Below are positions 25,725-35,900 of a stretch of DNA of 64,000 nucleotides, piece after piece. The position numbers were made by a program, and so were the translations under genes. Below the pieces are notes generated by a model. The model searched no databases, was not told where the DNA came from, and was given only the letters and a program-made list of their open reading frames with translations. The DNA comes from SB15 sp964639245 (GTDB lineage: Bacteria > Chloroflexota > Anaerolineae > Aggregatilineales > J027): contig CAZXCU010000002.1 of the NCBI GenBank assembly GCA_964639245.1, positions 682,001 to 746,000 of the forward strand, written 5' to 3'. Numbering within the stretch: the stretch's first letter is position 1; each line of letters begins with the position of its first letter.

Positions 25725-26888
25725 TTATCCTTGTAGTTGCTGGCGTAAGGTGCGAACCGCTTCGCCCAATTCGACATCACGCCCATTTTCATCTGGAATC
25801 ATAGTAATGTTAGGGGTAAGTCCCTGTCCATCCAGCGTCTTGCCATCGGGGGTCAACCAAAGGGCAGTCGAAACATGAATCGACGAACTGTCCGAAAGCG
25901 GGAAAATCCGTTGAATCGACCCCTTCCCATAGGTTACTTGCCCGATGAGGATGCCCCGGTCATTGTCTTGAATTGCCCCCGCCACAATCTCAGACGCGCT
26001 GGCGGATTGATTGTTGACCAGCACCACCAAAGGCAAATCCGTCATCACCCCACCGTTTTCATCCGTCACCGTGTTTTCGCCTTCCACCCGCCGTTCAATC
26101 GAAAGGATTCCCCCGTCCAAAAATTCACCCGCAATTGTCAGGCTTTCTTGCAATAACCCGCCCGAATTTCCGCGCAAATCCAGCACTAGCGCTTGAATAT
26201 TCTGGTCGCGCAGTTCCGCCACCGCTTGTTTAAATTCTTCGGGAGTCCGACTCGTGAAACTCAAAATTTTGATGTACCCGATTTCCGGTGCTTCAAACAG
26301 CGTCCGCCATGTCACCGACGGCACAAGAATTTCCTCAAACAGAATAAAATATTCACGTTCTTCGGTGGCGTTCTGGTTACGCACCTTGAGCTTGACCCCC
26401 GCGCCTTCTACTATCTCGCCGCGTGTCGCCTGACGGATAATATCCATGCTGGAAGTCAAATCCACCGGGCTATCATTAATCGCTAGTAAAATATCGCCCT
26501 CTAAAATACCTGCGCGGGTTGCCGGGCTATCCGCAAACGGATACAGCACAAATTCGCCCTGTTCATTTCGTTGAATATCCACCCCGATTCCGCCATACCG
26601 TCCCGCCAGCGCGTCCGATTCGCTAGCCGCCACCGCAGGTTCAATGAAAAAGGTGTAGGGATCATTTAAACCCTGCAAATAGGCACGCACCACAGCATAT
26701 TCCAATGCTTTATCGGTGGGCTTGTCTTTGACAAAAAAATCTTCAATGTAGCCGATAGTTTCATTTAACAAAGGGAACTCGGTGCCATCCTGCGCGGTAG
26801 CTGAGTCTGACCGCCCGATGAACACCCCGCCCGTAAACCCAACGGCTATCAGCACCACTGCCAGCCCTAAACGCCACGCCACTTTCAT
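25725..26888 (-). CDS. S41-family C-terminal processing protease, second copy
   Basis: This 387-residue paralogue has an N-terminal signal anchor (MKVAWRLGLAVVLIAVGF), a PDZ domain (GGIGVDIQRNEQGEFVLYPF region) and the S41 core: LDLRGNSGGLL, nucleophile NQSASASE, Lys in TYGKGSIQRIF. The start is uncertain. ATG 26888 has GGGA 6 bases upstream and gives a compact signal anchor; ATG 26915 would add nine residues (MMSRSRLGN) without a ribosome site. The open frame extends further to 27062, but there it overlaps the divergent gene at 26983. It is the promoter-proximal gene of the S41-S41-smpB operon. Confidence 0.92.
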   Translation of the reverse strand: MKVAWRLGLAVVLIAVGFTGGVFIGRSDSATAQDGTEFPLLNETIGYIEDFFVKDKPTDKALEYAVVRAYLQGLNDPYTFFIEPAVAASESDALAGRYGGIGVDIQRNEQGEFVLYPFADSPATRAGILEGDILLAINDSPVDLTSSMDIIRQATRGEIVEGAGVKLKVRNQNATEEREYFILFEEILVPSVTWRTLFEAPEIGYIKILSFTSRTPEEFKQAVAELRDQNIQALVLDLRGNSGGLLQESLTIAGEFLDGGILSIERRVEGENTVTDENGGVMTDLPLVVLVNNQSASASEIVAGAIQDNDRGILIGQVTYGKGSIQRIFPLSDSSSIHVSTALWLTPDGKTLDGQGLTPNITMIPDENGRDVELGEAVRTLRQQLQG

Positions 26889-26932
26889 ACTATTTCCCAA
26901 TCTTGAACGACTCATCATATAATGGTGGATAC

Positions 26933-26947
26933 ATGCTATTTTAGCAT
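26933..26947. promoter_or_regulatory. Small dyad in the divergent promoter region
   Basis: ATGCTA and TAGCAT form a perfect 6-3-6 dyad in the 94-base gap between the divergent S41 gene and the receiver-kinase hybrid. The position fits an operator or overlapping -10 regions; the sequence alone cannot decide. Confidence 0.3.
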
Positions 26948-26982
26948 AAGCGAAATTTATGAATTTGGGATAGGTGAATTTA

Positions 26983-28581
26983 ATGCACACGCCCCCGCTC
27001 ATCCTGATTGCCGACGACGACCCGGATACAGCGGGTCTACTGGAACGTATTTGCAAACGCACGGGTTACGATGTCAAGCTGGCAGCCGATGGCAATTCCG
27101 CCGTTAATTCTGCCCGCGAACTCATCCCCGATTTAATTCTGCTGGACGTACAAATGCCCGTTATGGACGGGTTTCAAGTCCTGCGCGAATTGGACACCGG
27201 CGAATCCACCCGTCACATCCCCACCATCATCATCACCGCCGCCGCCACCAAACCCGATGATGTTGTCAAAGGTTACGATACTGGGGCAAATGATTACATT
27301 TTCAAACCCTTCAATTATCATGAACTCCTTGCCCGCATCAGCGCCAAACTCCGCGAATCCCGCTTAAAAGAACGTCTCAAAAAACGCACCGAAGACCTAG
27401 AAGCCTTGGTAACACTGGGGGTTGAACTCAATCAACCGATGGGAACACGCCCGCTCGCTGAAACCCTTCTCCGTTTTTTACAGCGTTCCTTTAAAGCGGC
27501 GGTGTGTGTTGTCCATTTTTATCCTTCCCAGAATTATCCCGCCATTTCGCTGGTTTTAAGAAATGACACCATTGGAGAAGCCGAAAAAATTGCCGAACCA
27601 GCCCAGAAGGGTGTCCGCGTGCTAACCAACGACGAAATCAAAGCCATTTTTAACACCTCACGGCTAGCGCATGGCATCGCCGCTTCACTCATGCACCACA
27701 ACACCCCCTTAGGATTTTTGGCGGTGGGGTACAACGCTTATCTGAACGATGCCGAAAATGATCATCTTCGCATGATTAGCTCTGTCACGGAACAAGCCGC
27801 GCTCGCTATTCGCAATGCCCAATTGCTTGATGAACTCCGTGGTCATGCCACACAGCTCGAAAGTCGGGTCGAAGAACGCACCAGAGAACTCCAAGCGGCC
27901 CAAAAACTCCTCATTCGTTCAGAGAAAATGGCCTCCTTAGGGCGACTAGCCGGGGAAATTGCCCACGAAATCAACAACCCCTTACAGCCGATTCGGACAT
28001 GTTTAGAAGACGCACTCGAAAATGTGCAGGACGGTGGAACCATCGAAACTGCCGATTTAGAAGTAGCCATTAGCGAAGTCGAACGCCTTTCCCGCACGGT
28101 GCGCCGTTTGCTGGACTTTGCCCGTCCCGAATCCAGCAATATGGCGCAAATCAATCTCAAAGATATGGTCACAGATACCCTCGCCCTCACGCGCAAACGT
28201 TTAGAACACACCAACATCACCGCCAAAGTAGACTTACAAGCGGTGCCGTTTTTTCAGGGCAATTCCGACCAGCTCAAACAGGTCATTTTGAATCTGGTCA
28301 TCAATGCAGCCGATTCAATGAACGAAAAAGGCGGTACCCTCTCCGTAAAATTATGGAGCGACAAAGAAAAAATCCGCCTAGCCATTAAGGATGAAGGCAC
28401 GGGTATTCCCAATGAGCAAATCATGCAAATTTTTGAACCGTTCTATTCCACCAAAGCCAATGGCTCAGGCTTGGGGTTAGCCATCAGCCACAGCATTATT
28501 GAGGCACACGGCGGACAAATCCACGTCAAAAGCGAAATCAATGTGGGTACAGAATTTGAGGTCAGCTTGCCACTTCGTTAA
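26983..28581 (+). CDS. Hybrid response regulator-GAF-histidine kinase
   Basis: The 532-residue cytoplasmic protein starts with a receiver domain (acid pocket ADDDPD, phospho-Asp in LLDVQMP about residue 53, Lys in FKPF), then a GAF-like domain (about 140-280), a coiled coil, HisKA with the H box EIAHEINNPL (about 330) and HATPase (N box NLVINAADSM, G1 DEGTGIP, G2 GSGLGLAIS). A receiver placed before the kinase suggests that it takes a phosphoryl group from another kinase and passes the signal on. The ATG at 26983 is chosen over the GTG at 26974 because GGATAGG lies 8 bases before it. No downstream output regulator is adjacent. Confidence 0.92.
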   Translation: MHTPPLILIADDDPDTAGLLERICKRTGYDVKLAADGNSAVNSARELIPDLILLDVQMPVMDGFQVLRELDTGESTRHIPTIIITAAATKPDDVVKGYDTGANDYIFKPFNYHELLARISAKLRESRLKERLKKRTEDLEALVTLGVELNQPMGTRPLAETLLRFLQRSFKAAVCVVHFYPSQNYPAISLVLRNDTIGEAEKIAEPAQKGVRVLTNDEIKAIFNTSRLAHGIAASLMHHNTPLGFLAVGYNAYLNDAENDHLRMISSVTEQAALAIRNAQLLDELRGHATQLESRVEERTRELQAAQKLLIRSEKMASLGRLAGEIAHEINNPLQPIRTCLEDALENVQDGGTIETADLEVAISEVERLSRTVRRLLDFARPESSNMAQINLKDMVTDTLALTRKRLEHTNITAKVDLQAVPFFQGNSDQLKQVILNLVINAADSMNEKGGTLSVKLWSDKEKIRLAIKDEGTGIPNEQIMQIFEPFYSTKANGSGLGLAISHSIIEAHGGQIHVKSEINVGTEFEVSLPLR

Positions 28582-28639
28582 TGAAATTTCATCAGGAGAG
28601 GATGTGCGGTCGCACACTCTCATCCCGCATATTCCTGCT

Positions 28640-28662
28640 GGGGTGGATTTGTGAACCACCCC
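28640..28662. terminator. Hairpin between convergent genes
   Basis: A perfect 7-bp stem (GGGGTGG at 28640-28646, CCACCCC at 28656-28662) with a 9-base loop lies in the 96-base gap between the convergent kinase and TPR genes. There is no strong T run, so termination is likely but not certain. A second short palindrome (GTGCG/CGCAC) is just upstream. Confidence 0.5.
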
Positions 28663-28677
28663 CATTTCAAAAGATGC

Positions 28678-29805
28678 CTAACTTTCCACATTCTGCCATG
28701 TTTGCTGGAATGTCGCAAAATCAGTCGCACGATTACTGTACGCAGAGGCATCTGCTGCCGTTGCCATCGCCCGATACAACACATCCTCATTGGTGCAGTC
28801 ATGCACGCTCACCCCAACCATCGTGAGTTCATCCGCCAAAGAAGGAATCCCACCACGCGGTGCAACCACTTCAAACCCGTTCCGCACTACGTTCACCACA
28901 TCAGGGCCGGGAGTCGCGCATACCCGCACCATCAATGCCAATCCACTGTCGAGTTGCACATAAACAGCAGTGGCGGCAGGGTCAAGCCGCGCTCGGGCAT
29001 CCTGTTCCGTAATTAGCCGCACCGATTCTAATTCATCCACGCTCAGGTCTGGTATTGTTGCCACATCCACCGACACCAACTCGCCGGGGTCAGCCGCCGC
29101 CGCCTCGGTATCAGAATCAGCAGTGTCATCACCCCCGCCACGTAGCAGCGCAAACAACAAAGCCGCCACCAAACACACCACCAGCAGTACCCCGACTATG
29201 AGCAGCAGTCGTCTGCGCCCACCGGATGCACGCTCCTGTGGTGCGTCTTCATCCAGAATGCTGGCGAAAGGATCATCATCCTCTGCGGTTTCAAAATCAT
29301 CTTCATCAATGGTAAACGGATCTTTGGCAACAGCCCCGCGTGTTTTGGCGGATGGTGTTTCAAACAACCCCGCGTCGTCATCCTCGTCCTCGTCAGACAT
29401 AGTAAATAAATCGTCAATATTCGACGATTTATACCCGCCCACCATCTCATCATCGTCATCATCCAAGTCAAACGACACTGCTTCTAATGGGCCAGAGGGC
29501 AAGTCCGGTTCGCTGTCCTCAATATCCATCATCATGAGCAGTTCGTCGTCACGCGGTGGGTACATTTCATTTAACTGGTCAAGGAGCTGCCGTGCTTTGG
29601 GATATTTGGGATTCAATTTCAGTAAATTGACCAGCGCTTGACGGGCATCACGCGGTTCGCTGGCTGCATTCGCTGTCAGCCACCACGCATCGGCATTGTC
29701 TGGGTCAGCTTGGGTAATCGGCCTTAAAATGGATAACGCTTCATCCAGCCGATCTTTATTAATAAGTTCAAAGGCTTTTTCTAAATCTTTACGCACATTT
29801 GCCAC
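28678..29805 (-). CDS. TPR-containing single-pass membrane protein
   Basis: The protein has 375 residues if it starts at GTG 29805, which has GGGAG 7 bases upstream; the in-frame ATG at 29859 adds an unlikely 18-residue tail. Two TPR-like units (about residues 4-75, with ALSILRPITQADPDNADAWW) are followed by a very acidic, low-complexity linker (about 95-190, runs of Asp), one transmembrane helix (about 200-220) and an outer C-terminal domain of about 150 residues that I do not recognise. The acidic linker in the cytoplasm and a small outer domain suggest an interaction scaffold. It is divergent from the PPC-repeat gene. Confidence 0.75.
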   Translation of the reverse strand: MANVRKDLEKAFELINKDRLDEALSILRPITQADPDNADAWWLTANAASEPRDARQALVNLLKLNPKYPKARQLLDQLNEMYPPRDDELLMMMDIEDSEPDLPSGPLEAVSFDLDDDDDEMVGGYKSSNIDDLFTMSDEDEDDDAGLFETPSAKTRGAVAKDPFTIDEDDFETAEDDDPFASILDEDAPQERASGGRRRLLLIVGVLLVVCLVAALLFALLRGGGDDTADSDTEAAAADPGELVSVDVATIPDLSVDELESVRLITEQDARARLDPAATAVYVQLDSGLALMVRVCATPGPDVVNVVRNGFEVVAPRGGIPSLADELTMVGVSVHDCTNEDVLYRAMATAADASAYSNRATDFATFQQTWQNVES

Positions 29806-29833
29806 AACACATCTCCCGATAAGTGGTAACACA

Positions 29834-29861
29834 ATTATAGACTCTGTGTGACAAGACACAA
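29834..29861 (-). promoter_or_regulatory. Possible sigma-70-type promoter of the TPR gene
   Basis: On the minus strand TTGTGT (29861-29856) and TATAAT (29839-29834) are 16 bases apart, and the -10 box lies 28 bases before the GTG start at 29805. On the plus strand a TATAAT at 29883-29888 could serve the divergent PPC gene, but no matching -35 is evident. Confidence 0.4.
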
Positions 29862-29919
29862 GCTAACCTAAAAAAAACTGTTTATAATAGTGGCCTTGTA
29901 CCGAAAAGACGGATGGCTC

Positions 29920-32900
29920 ATGCTGAAACATAAGATTTTTTTGCGGGGTCTGCTGTGGAGTGGGCTGGCGCTACTGATGGGGGTGATTACATGGCAAGCG
30001 GAAGCACAAGAAAATCCGCTCAGTTTTGACACCCCGGTCAATGGAGAAATTGCCGCCGGAGAAACAGCACGCTGGCAGTTTGAAGCCTACCGCGATGATG
30101 TTATTCTCCTTACTGTCACCCGCACCGATGGCGATTTGCAACCTGTCTTATCTTTATTCGACTCGGAAGGGCAGTTGCAAGCCCAGATTCAAGGTGATGT
30201 TACCGGCAATGCCGCGCTGACCTATCGCATCCCGCGTTTTGGACAGTACGTTGTCCAAATCAGCCCGCAGTCCGAAACCATCGGCACATTGACCCTTACC
30301 TTGACCCTTGAAGAAAGTGGACGGCGCGATTTTGAACAGGGCGAAGTCTTCTACGGTCAATCCATCGTTCAAGTGCTAGACGATGACATCCCCTATCACA
30401 CATGGACATTTGAAGGCCAAACCGCGCAGGTTGTGGACATTACCGTTACTGTTTTAGAAGGAGATTTACAGCCCATCATCGCCCTGACTTCACCGGGCGG
30501 AATCGCGTTGGGACGCGCCGAGACTGATTTAAACCCTCGCCAAGTCCGTCTGCTGGCTGAACGCTTGCCGGGTTCAGGCGCATATGAAGTTCTGGTGCGG
30601 CGGGCAGGGGGTAATTTTGGCTTTGATGGGACAACTTCGGGTCGCTACCAGTTAGAAATTACCCTGCGGAATGGTGCAGATGCCACCGCCAACAGCCTGA
30701 ACCCTGAAGAAACCGTGCAAGGTCGATTAACCCTCGACAGTCCCTTAGCTCGCTATAGCCTCGAGGCCGTCGGCAAACATCTCATTGAAGTGGAACTTGC
30801 CCGCCCGAACTGCCTTGTCGATTTAACCGTCTTTTCCAATGGGGTAGCCCGGCGCGTCGGTGCAGTGGCTGCATCACCGATTATTTTTCCGGTAGATTTT
30901 ATTGGTTTTGAAGCCCATGTTCTTGAAATTGCCTCGGCGGGTTGCCCCAATGTGGACGACCTCGATTTTGTGCTGCGGGTTTCCCGTTACGAAGCTGAAT
31001 TTCCTTTATATACCTTACCTGCCAATCGAACCGTCTTTGGTAAGGCCGAATTGCAACGCTGGATTTTTAAAGGCACATCGGGCGATTTGGTGCGTTTGTC
31101 TGCCCGCCAGACCTATTTACGCAGTCCACTTGGGGTGCGGGTGATTGCACCAGATGGCAACCAGATATATCGTTCTGCGACTCTGCCAACTTTTGACCAA
31201 ACCCTCACCCTGTCCCAAGACGGCTTTTATATTGTCGAAGTCACGCCTTCCACTAGCCCCTACACCTTGTCCTCTCTGCTGGTGGGACAGCAAAACCGTT
31301 TGTTTTCCGTGCAACCCCCTGCTCAGGAGCAAGTGTTGGATGTACAAGATACCCGTACATGGTCAATCACAGCATCTGAACAGGCAACCGCGCTGGTGGT
31401 TTATGCCCCTGATGGAGAAATCCTTGCTTCTGCACGGGCTGGCAACCTCAATCCGCCCCGCTTGGATGCGCTTGTTCTTGCCACACCCGGTCGCTATCGT
31501 ATTCACGTTTTTGGCGCAGACTCCTTCCTTAATATAGAGGAAGTGTTTGCCTTTGAAAACATCCTGCTAACCGAAGGTAAATCCATCCTAAGCGACTCCC
31601 AAGACTACCATCGCTGGGAGTTGCCCCTCCAAGCCGGGCAACTTTTGAAACTCCGCTTAGAAAATTTAACTCTCGACACACCCTTACCCGCCGTCAGTCT
31701 GCTCGACCAGAACGGACAACTCATCCCATCCCAATATCAACTGGAAAATGGGTCAACTTTTGAATTTATCGGGTTACAGCCCACACAAGACAGCAAGTAT
31801 ACCGTCTTGGTGAATAACAATGGGGCAGGCGAACAGCTCACCTATCGTCTTCTGACGGATATTGAAACCGCATTTACCCCTGCCGAAGATTCACTTGTAT
31901 CGGTGAGTACCCCGCTTGCGACCAGTTTTATCCCCACCGCACAGACAGCTTCCGCCAAAGATTTTCTTGCACCGGCGCTAACTCCTGCCGATAGTAATCT
32001 GCTCGAAGCGGCTGAATCGGTCAGCTTGCCCAATGTTATTCGCGGCGAAATTCTGCCCAATCAACGTCGTCAATTCTGGCGTTTGAACATTGTACGCGGT
32101 CAATTGATCTCGTTTAGCATCACCAGCCTAGAAAATAAACCCGCGCCCGGCCTCACATTGCTTAATGCCGAAGGCACAATCATCCTTGAACATTGGGAAC
32201 GCCAAGAATCAGTCAATCAGGTCTCCTATCGCACCCCCATTGCCAGCGCTTATTTTCTGGTGATTACCGATGATCCAGAGGGCGGTGCATATCTGCTTGA
32301 CGCACGCATCATCGCGGATGTCAACGAAACCATCCCCACAGTTACGCCGAGTGTCCCTTTGACAATCGGGCAACCTGTCTCAGGTGAATTTCTCTCCACC
32401 GATGACAATGAAACCGATACCTATACCTTTTGGGGGCGTTTGAATGACATAGTAGAAATCGCTGTTGTGTCTACTGGCATTCCAGCCCAAATCACCCTGT
32501 TAGGCGAACGCGGCAACCTCATCGCCACGGCTGAATTGAACGTAGATGAGAATATCACCCGCTTACAAAGCCCATCGCTGCCCGACAATGGCCTCTATAC
32601 GGTGTCTGTTTCCCCCCTAGAGCAAGACAGCGACGAAGAACCCATCTATGGGCAATACACGCTATTCGTTTCCCCAATCTCCGGTCAAGCTGATGATGGC
32701 GGGGTGCTAGACGGTGAAGTCTACGGCTCAATTAGCAATGCTTTTGAAGAAGATGTCTGGCTATTTCAAGGACAGGCGGGTGAATCGGTCACACTGGAAA
32801 TTGACCCTCTCACCCTTGGCGCACCCTCCGGTCTAACCATTGCCCTTGCTGACAGTACGGGTGAGACTTTTTACGTGCAGCAATCACTCCTCGCTGAAAA

Positions 32901-35900
32901 TAAAGTCATTGTTCAGGATGTCATGCTGCCCCGAACGGGTTTGTATCAAGCGCGGGTCAGTGCCGAAACCCCCGGACGCTATCAACTCCGTCTGAATTTT
33001 AACCGCGCCTATTTACAATCGGGCGACCATGCAACAGCTTATGGCGCAACGGTCAGTGGCGTTTTTACACAGGGCAATATCGTAGACCGTTGGGTCTTTG
33101 CCGGGAATCAAGGCGATGTCATTGCCGTTGCCCTGCGTCCAGTGCGTGGTGACATCACCACTGTCGGATTTGAAGTCGAAAGTCCCGACGGCACAATTGT
33201 CGGGCTAGGCGTGGATGCCGGTCTCAACACAGGCGCACGGGTCGAAAATATCATTCTGCCCACCACTGGCATCTATTCTATTTTTGTCGGTACCCCGGAT
33301 GCCTTTTTTACAGGCGCACTGGCCTACGATTTGAGTCTTGAACGCCAGAATCGCACGGCCCGTTCTTCTGGCACACTGCTTCCCTATGGCATAACCGCCT
33401 CAGGCATTATTTACGCTGATGATACCCGCGATGTCTGGTTTTTTGAGGGAACAGAAGGTGACATCGTTGAAATTGGAGTCACAGGCGATGGCGTGCTTGA
33501 ACCCGCCTTTTCCCTCACCGCTTTTGATGCTCCCCGTCAGGATGGGCAACTGCAACCCCTCGCCTCACGCACAGGCACATCCACTGAACCCGCCCGGTTG
33601 GTAGATTTTGTCATCCCCGCTACAGGTGCCTATGCCATCACCGTTAGCGGAGTTGGCGGGGCAACGGGTGCATATACCCTCCATATTAATCCGGTTCAAC
33701 AAACCGCGCTGGCTGCCCAACCCCTGCCTATTGGTACAACACAAGAAGACGATGTGGACGCGAACACCCCCCAGCGCTGGACATTTCAAGGCACACGCGG
33801 CGATACCCTCTCTATCACCGTCAATCCGATTCGCCGTTCGCAGCTTGCCCCCATGCTTCTGCTCTATGCTCCTTCGGGAGAATTGCTGGTTCAGCAAAGC
33901 GGTCTGAGTGACGAAATCATCACTTTAAGTGCCTATCAACTGCCCACCACCGGGATCTATTCCGTATTCGTGCAGCCTGCTTTTAGCGGCGATACCCAGG
34001 GGCGCTATGAAATTTCTGCCACGCTTGAATCGAACGGCGTGGTGACACCCAACCCGATTGCCTACAATGACGCGGCGATTAGTGCGCTGTCGGATAATAT
34101 TTTTGAACAAACATGGTTTTTTGACGGGCAAGCCGGTGATGTCATTGCCCTACGTGCCTTTGGCACCAGTGGCGATTTAGACACGACGCTCACCCTTACC
34201 GATTCCGAAGGCAATGTCCTCGCCCAAAATGACGATGCTACCACCACCGATGCTGAAATCATTTTTACCGTGCCAGCCACCGCCCGTTATCTGGTCGAAA
34301 TTGCCCGTTTTGGCGAAGCAGATGGCTATACCGCCGGGAATTATCGGTTGGATTTGGTGCTGCTCTACCGACCCGGCAGTGTCACCAATACCCACTATCT
34401 CACTTATGGCGAACGGGTTATCCAACAATTTCAACCAGCAGCCGACTTCGCCCAGAATTGGTATTTTGTTGGGCAAGCCAATGACATTATTAACCTGAAC
34501 GTACAGTTTCCTTCCAGCAACATTCCCCTACGGCTGATTTTGTCCGACAGTGGCGGAAATATCCTGCAAGAAGGGCTGCGGGTGCGGGAACGCAGCACCC
34601 TCGCAAATTTCGCCTTGCCCGCCGATGGCATTTACCGCATCTTAATTCAGCCCACCCGCCGCATTACCACCGATGAATACATTCCCTATGCCCTCAGTCT
34701 GGATTTGCTGGCAGGTCGCCAAACGCCCACCCCTGAAGGCGGTTTTATTCAGCCTAACACCAGCATCTCCGGTGATTTTATCAATGGCGATCCTGTTCAT
34801 TTATGGCTGTATAGCGGACAGGCAGGCGAGCAACTCTCCCTCTCGCTGCTGCGTCTGAGCGGAACAACAGCGCCGAGTGTTACCGTGTTTACGCCGGACG
34901 GACGCATTTTAGCCACCCTACCGACCACTCAGGAGCGTAACACGATCAATCTCCCCCTGTTGCTCCCTGCCGCAGGGGTTTATCCCATCACTGTCACCAG
35001 CAGTGATTCTTTTGCTACCTATCGCCTCTCCCTCAATAGCGGACAATTTCAAACCATCGCCGGACAGTTGGTGCGTAACCAAACCGAATTTGGTCTGTTA
35101 AGTGATCTTGAGCCAATACAGGTCTGGTTATTGGATGCCTTAGCAGGTGAAAATCTCGTGGTACAGGCCATAGGTGAACTCGACTTTTCCATTCGTGTCG
35201 AAGATTCCTTCGGTGTTGTCCTTGCCAGCAGCCAACCGGACCCCACCACCGGACAAATCATCGTGCCGCCCACCGCACTTTCAGCCGATGACACCTATCG
35301 AATCATCGTCACTCGTCATGGTGGCACTTTAGGCACAGCACAGGGACGCTATCAACTCCGCGTCAGTGATACCCTATCGATTCCGGCTTCGCTCTATGCC
35401 CCGACTCTGGAAAATGGCGTGGCAATCCTCGGGAGTGTCGAAAATCAGCACGCTGCCCGGTACACCTTATATGCCGAACCTACGACCCCCATTTCATTAG
35501 AATTTTTACCTACTGTGGGAGAAAATCGAGCGCAACTCCGCGTTGTGGATGATGAAGGCACGCTCCTTACCACCAGCACTGGCACGATTGAAAATTTGCT
35601 GGTCAAACAAGCTGGCTTTTATCTGGTCGAAGTAACCAATCCTACCCCGCTCTCTTTTACTTTGACTTATGCTGCCCGTCCTATCAGTAGTTCGGCTGAA
35701 GTGTTAGAACGCGCCACAACGACCCTTGGCGAATTGACAACCCGCCAACCCGTTCAATCTTGGGCATTTGAAGCCGAAGCCGGTGACACCATCCAGATTG
35801 AACTTGATGCTTTTACCACCGCCATGCGCCCGGATTTAATTTTGTTCGACCCGGACGGTGTGCCATTAAGCATGTTGGTTTCCGCCGAAGACGAAATTGT

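Noticed and set aside
28970..29641. 223-residue Ser-rich plus-strand frame opposite the TPR gene
   Set aside because: The long Ser runs are the antisense of Asp-rich codons in the acidic linker, not a real product.
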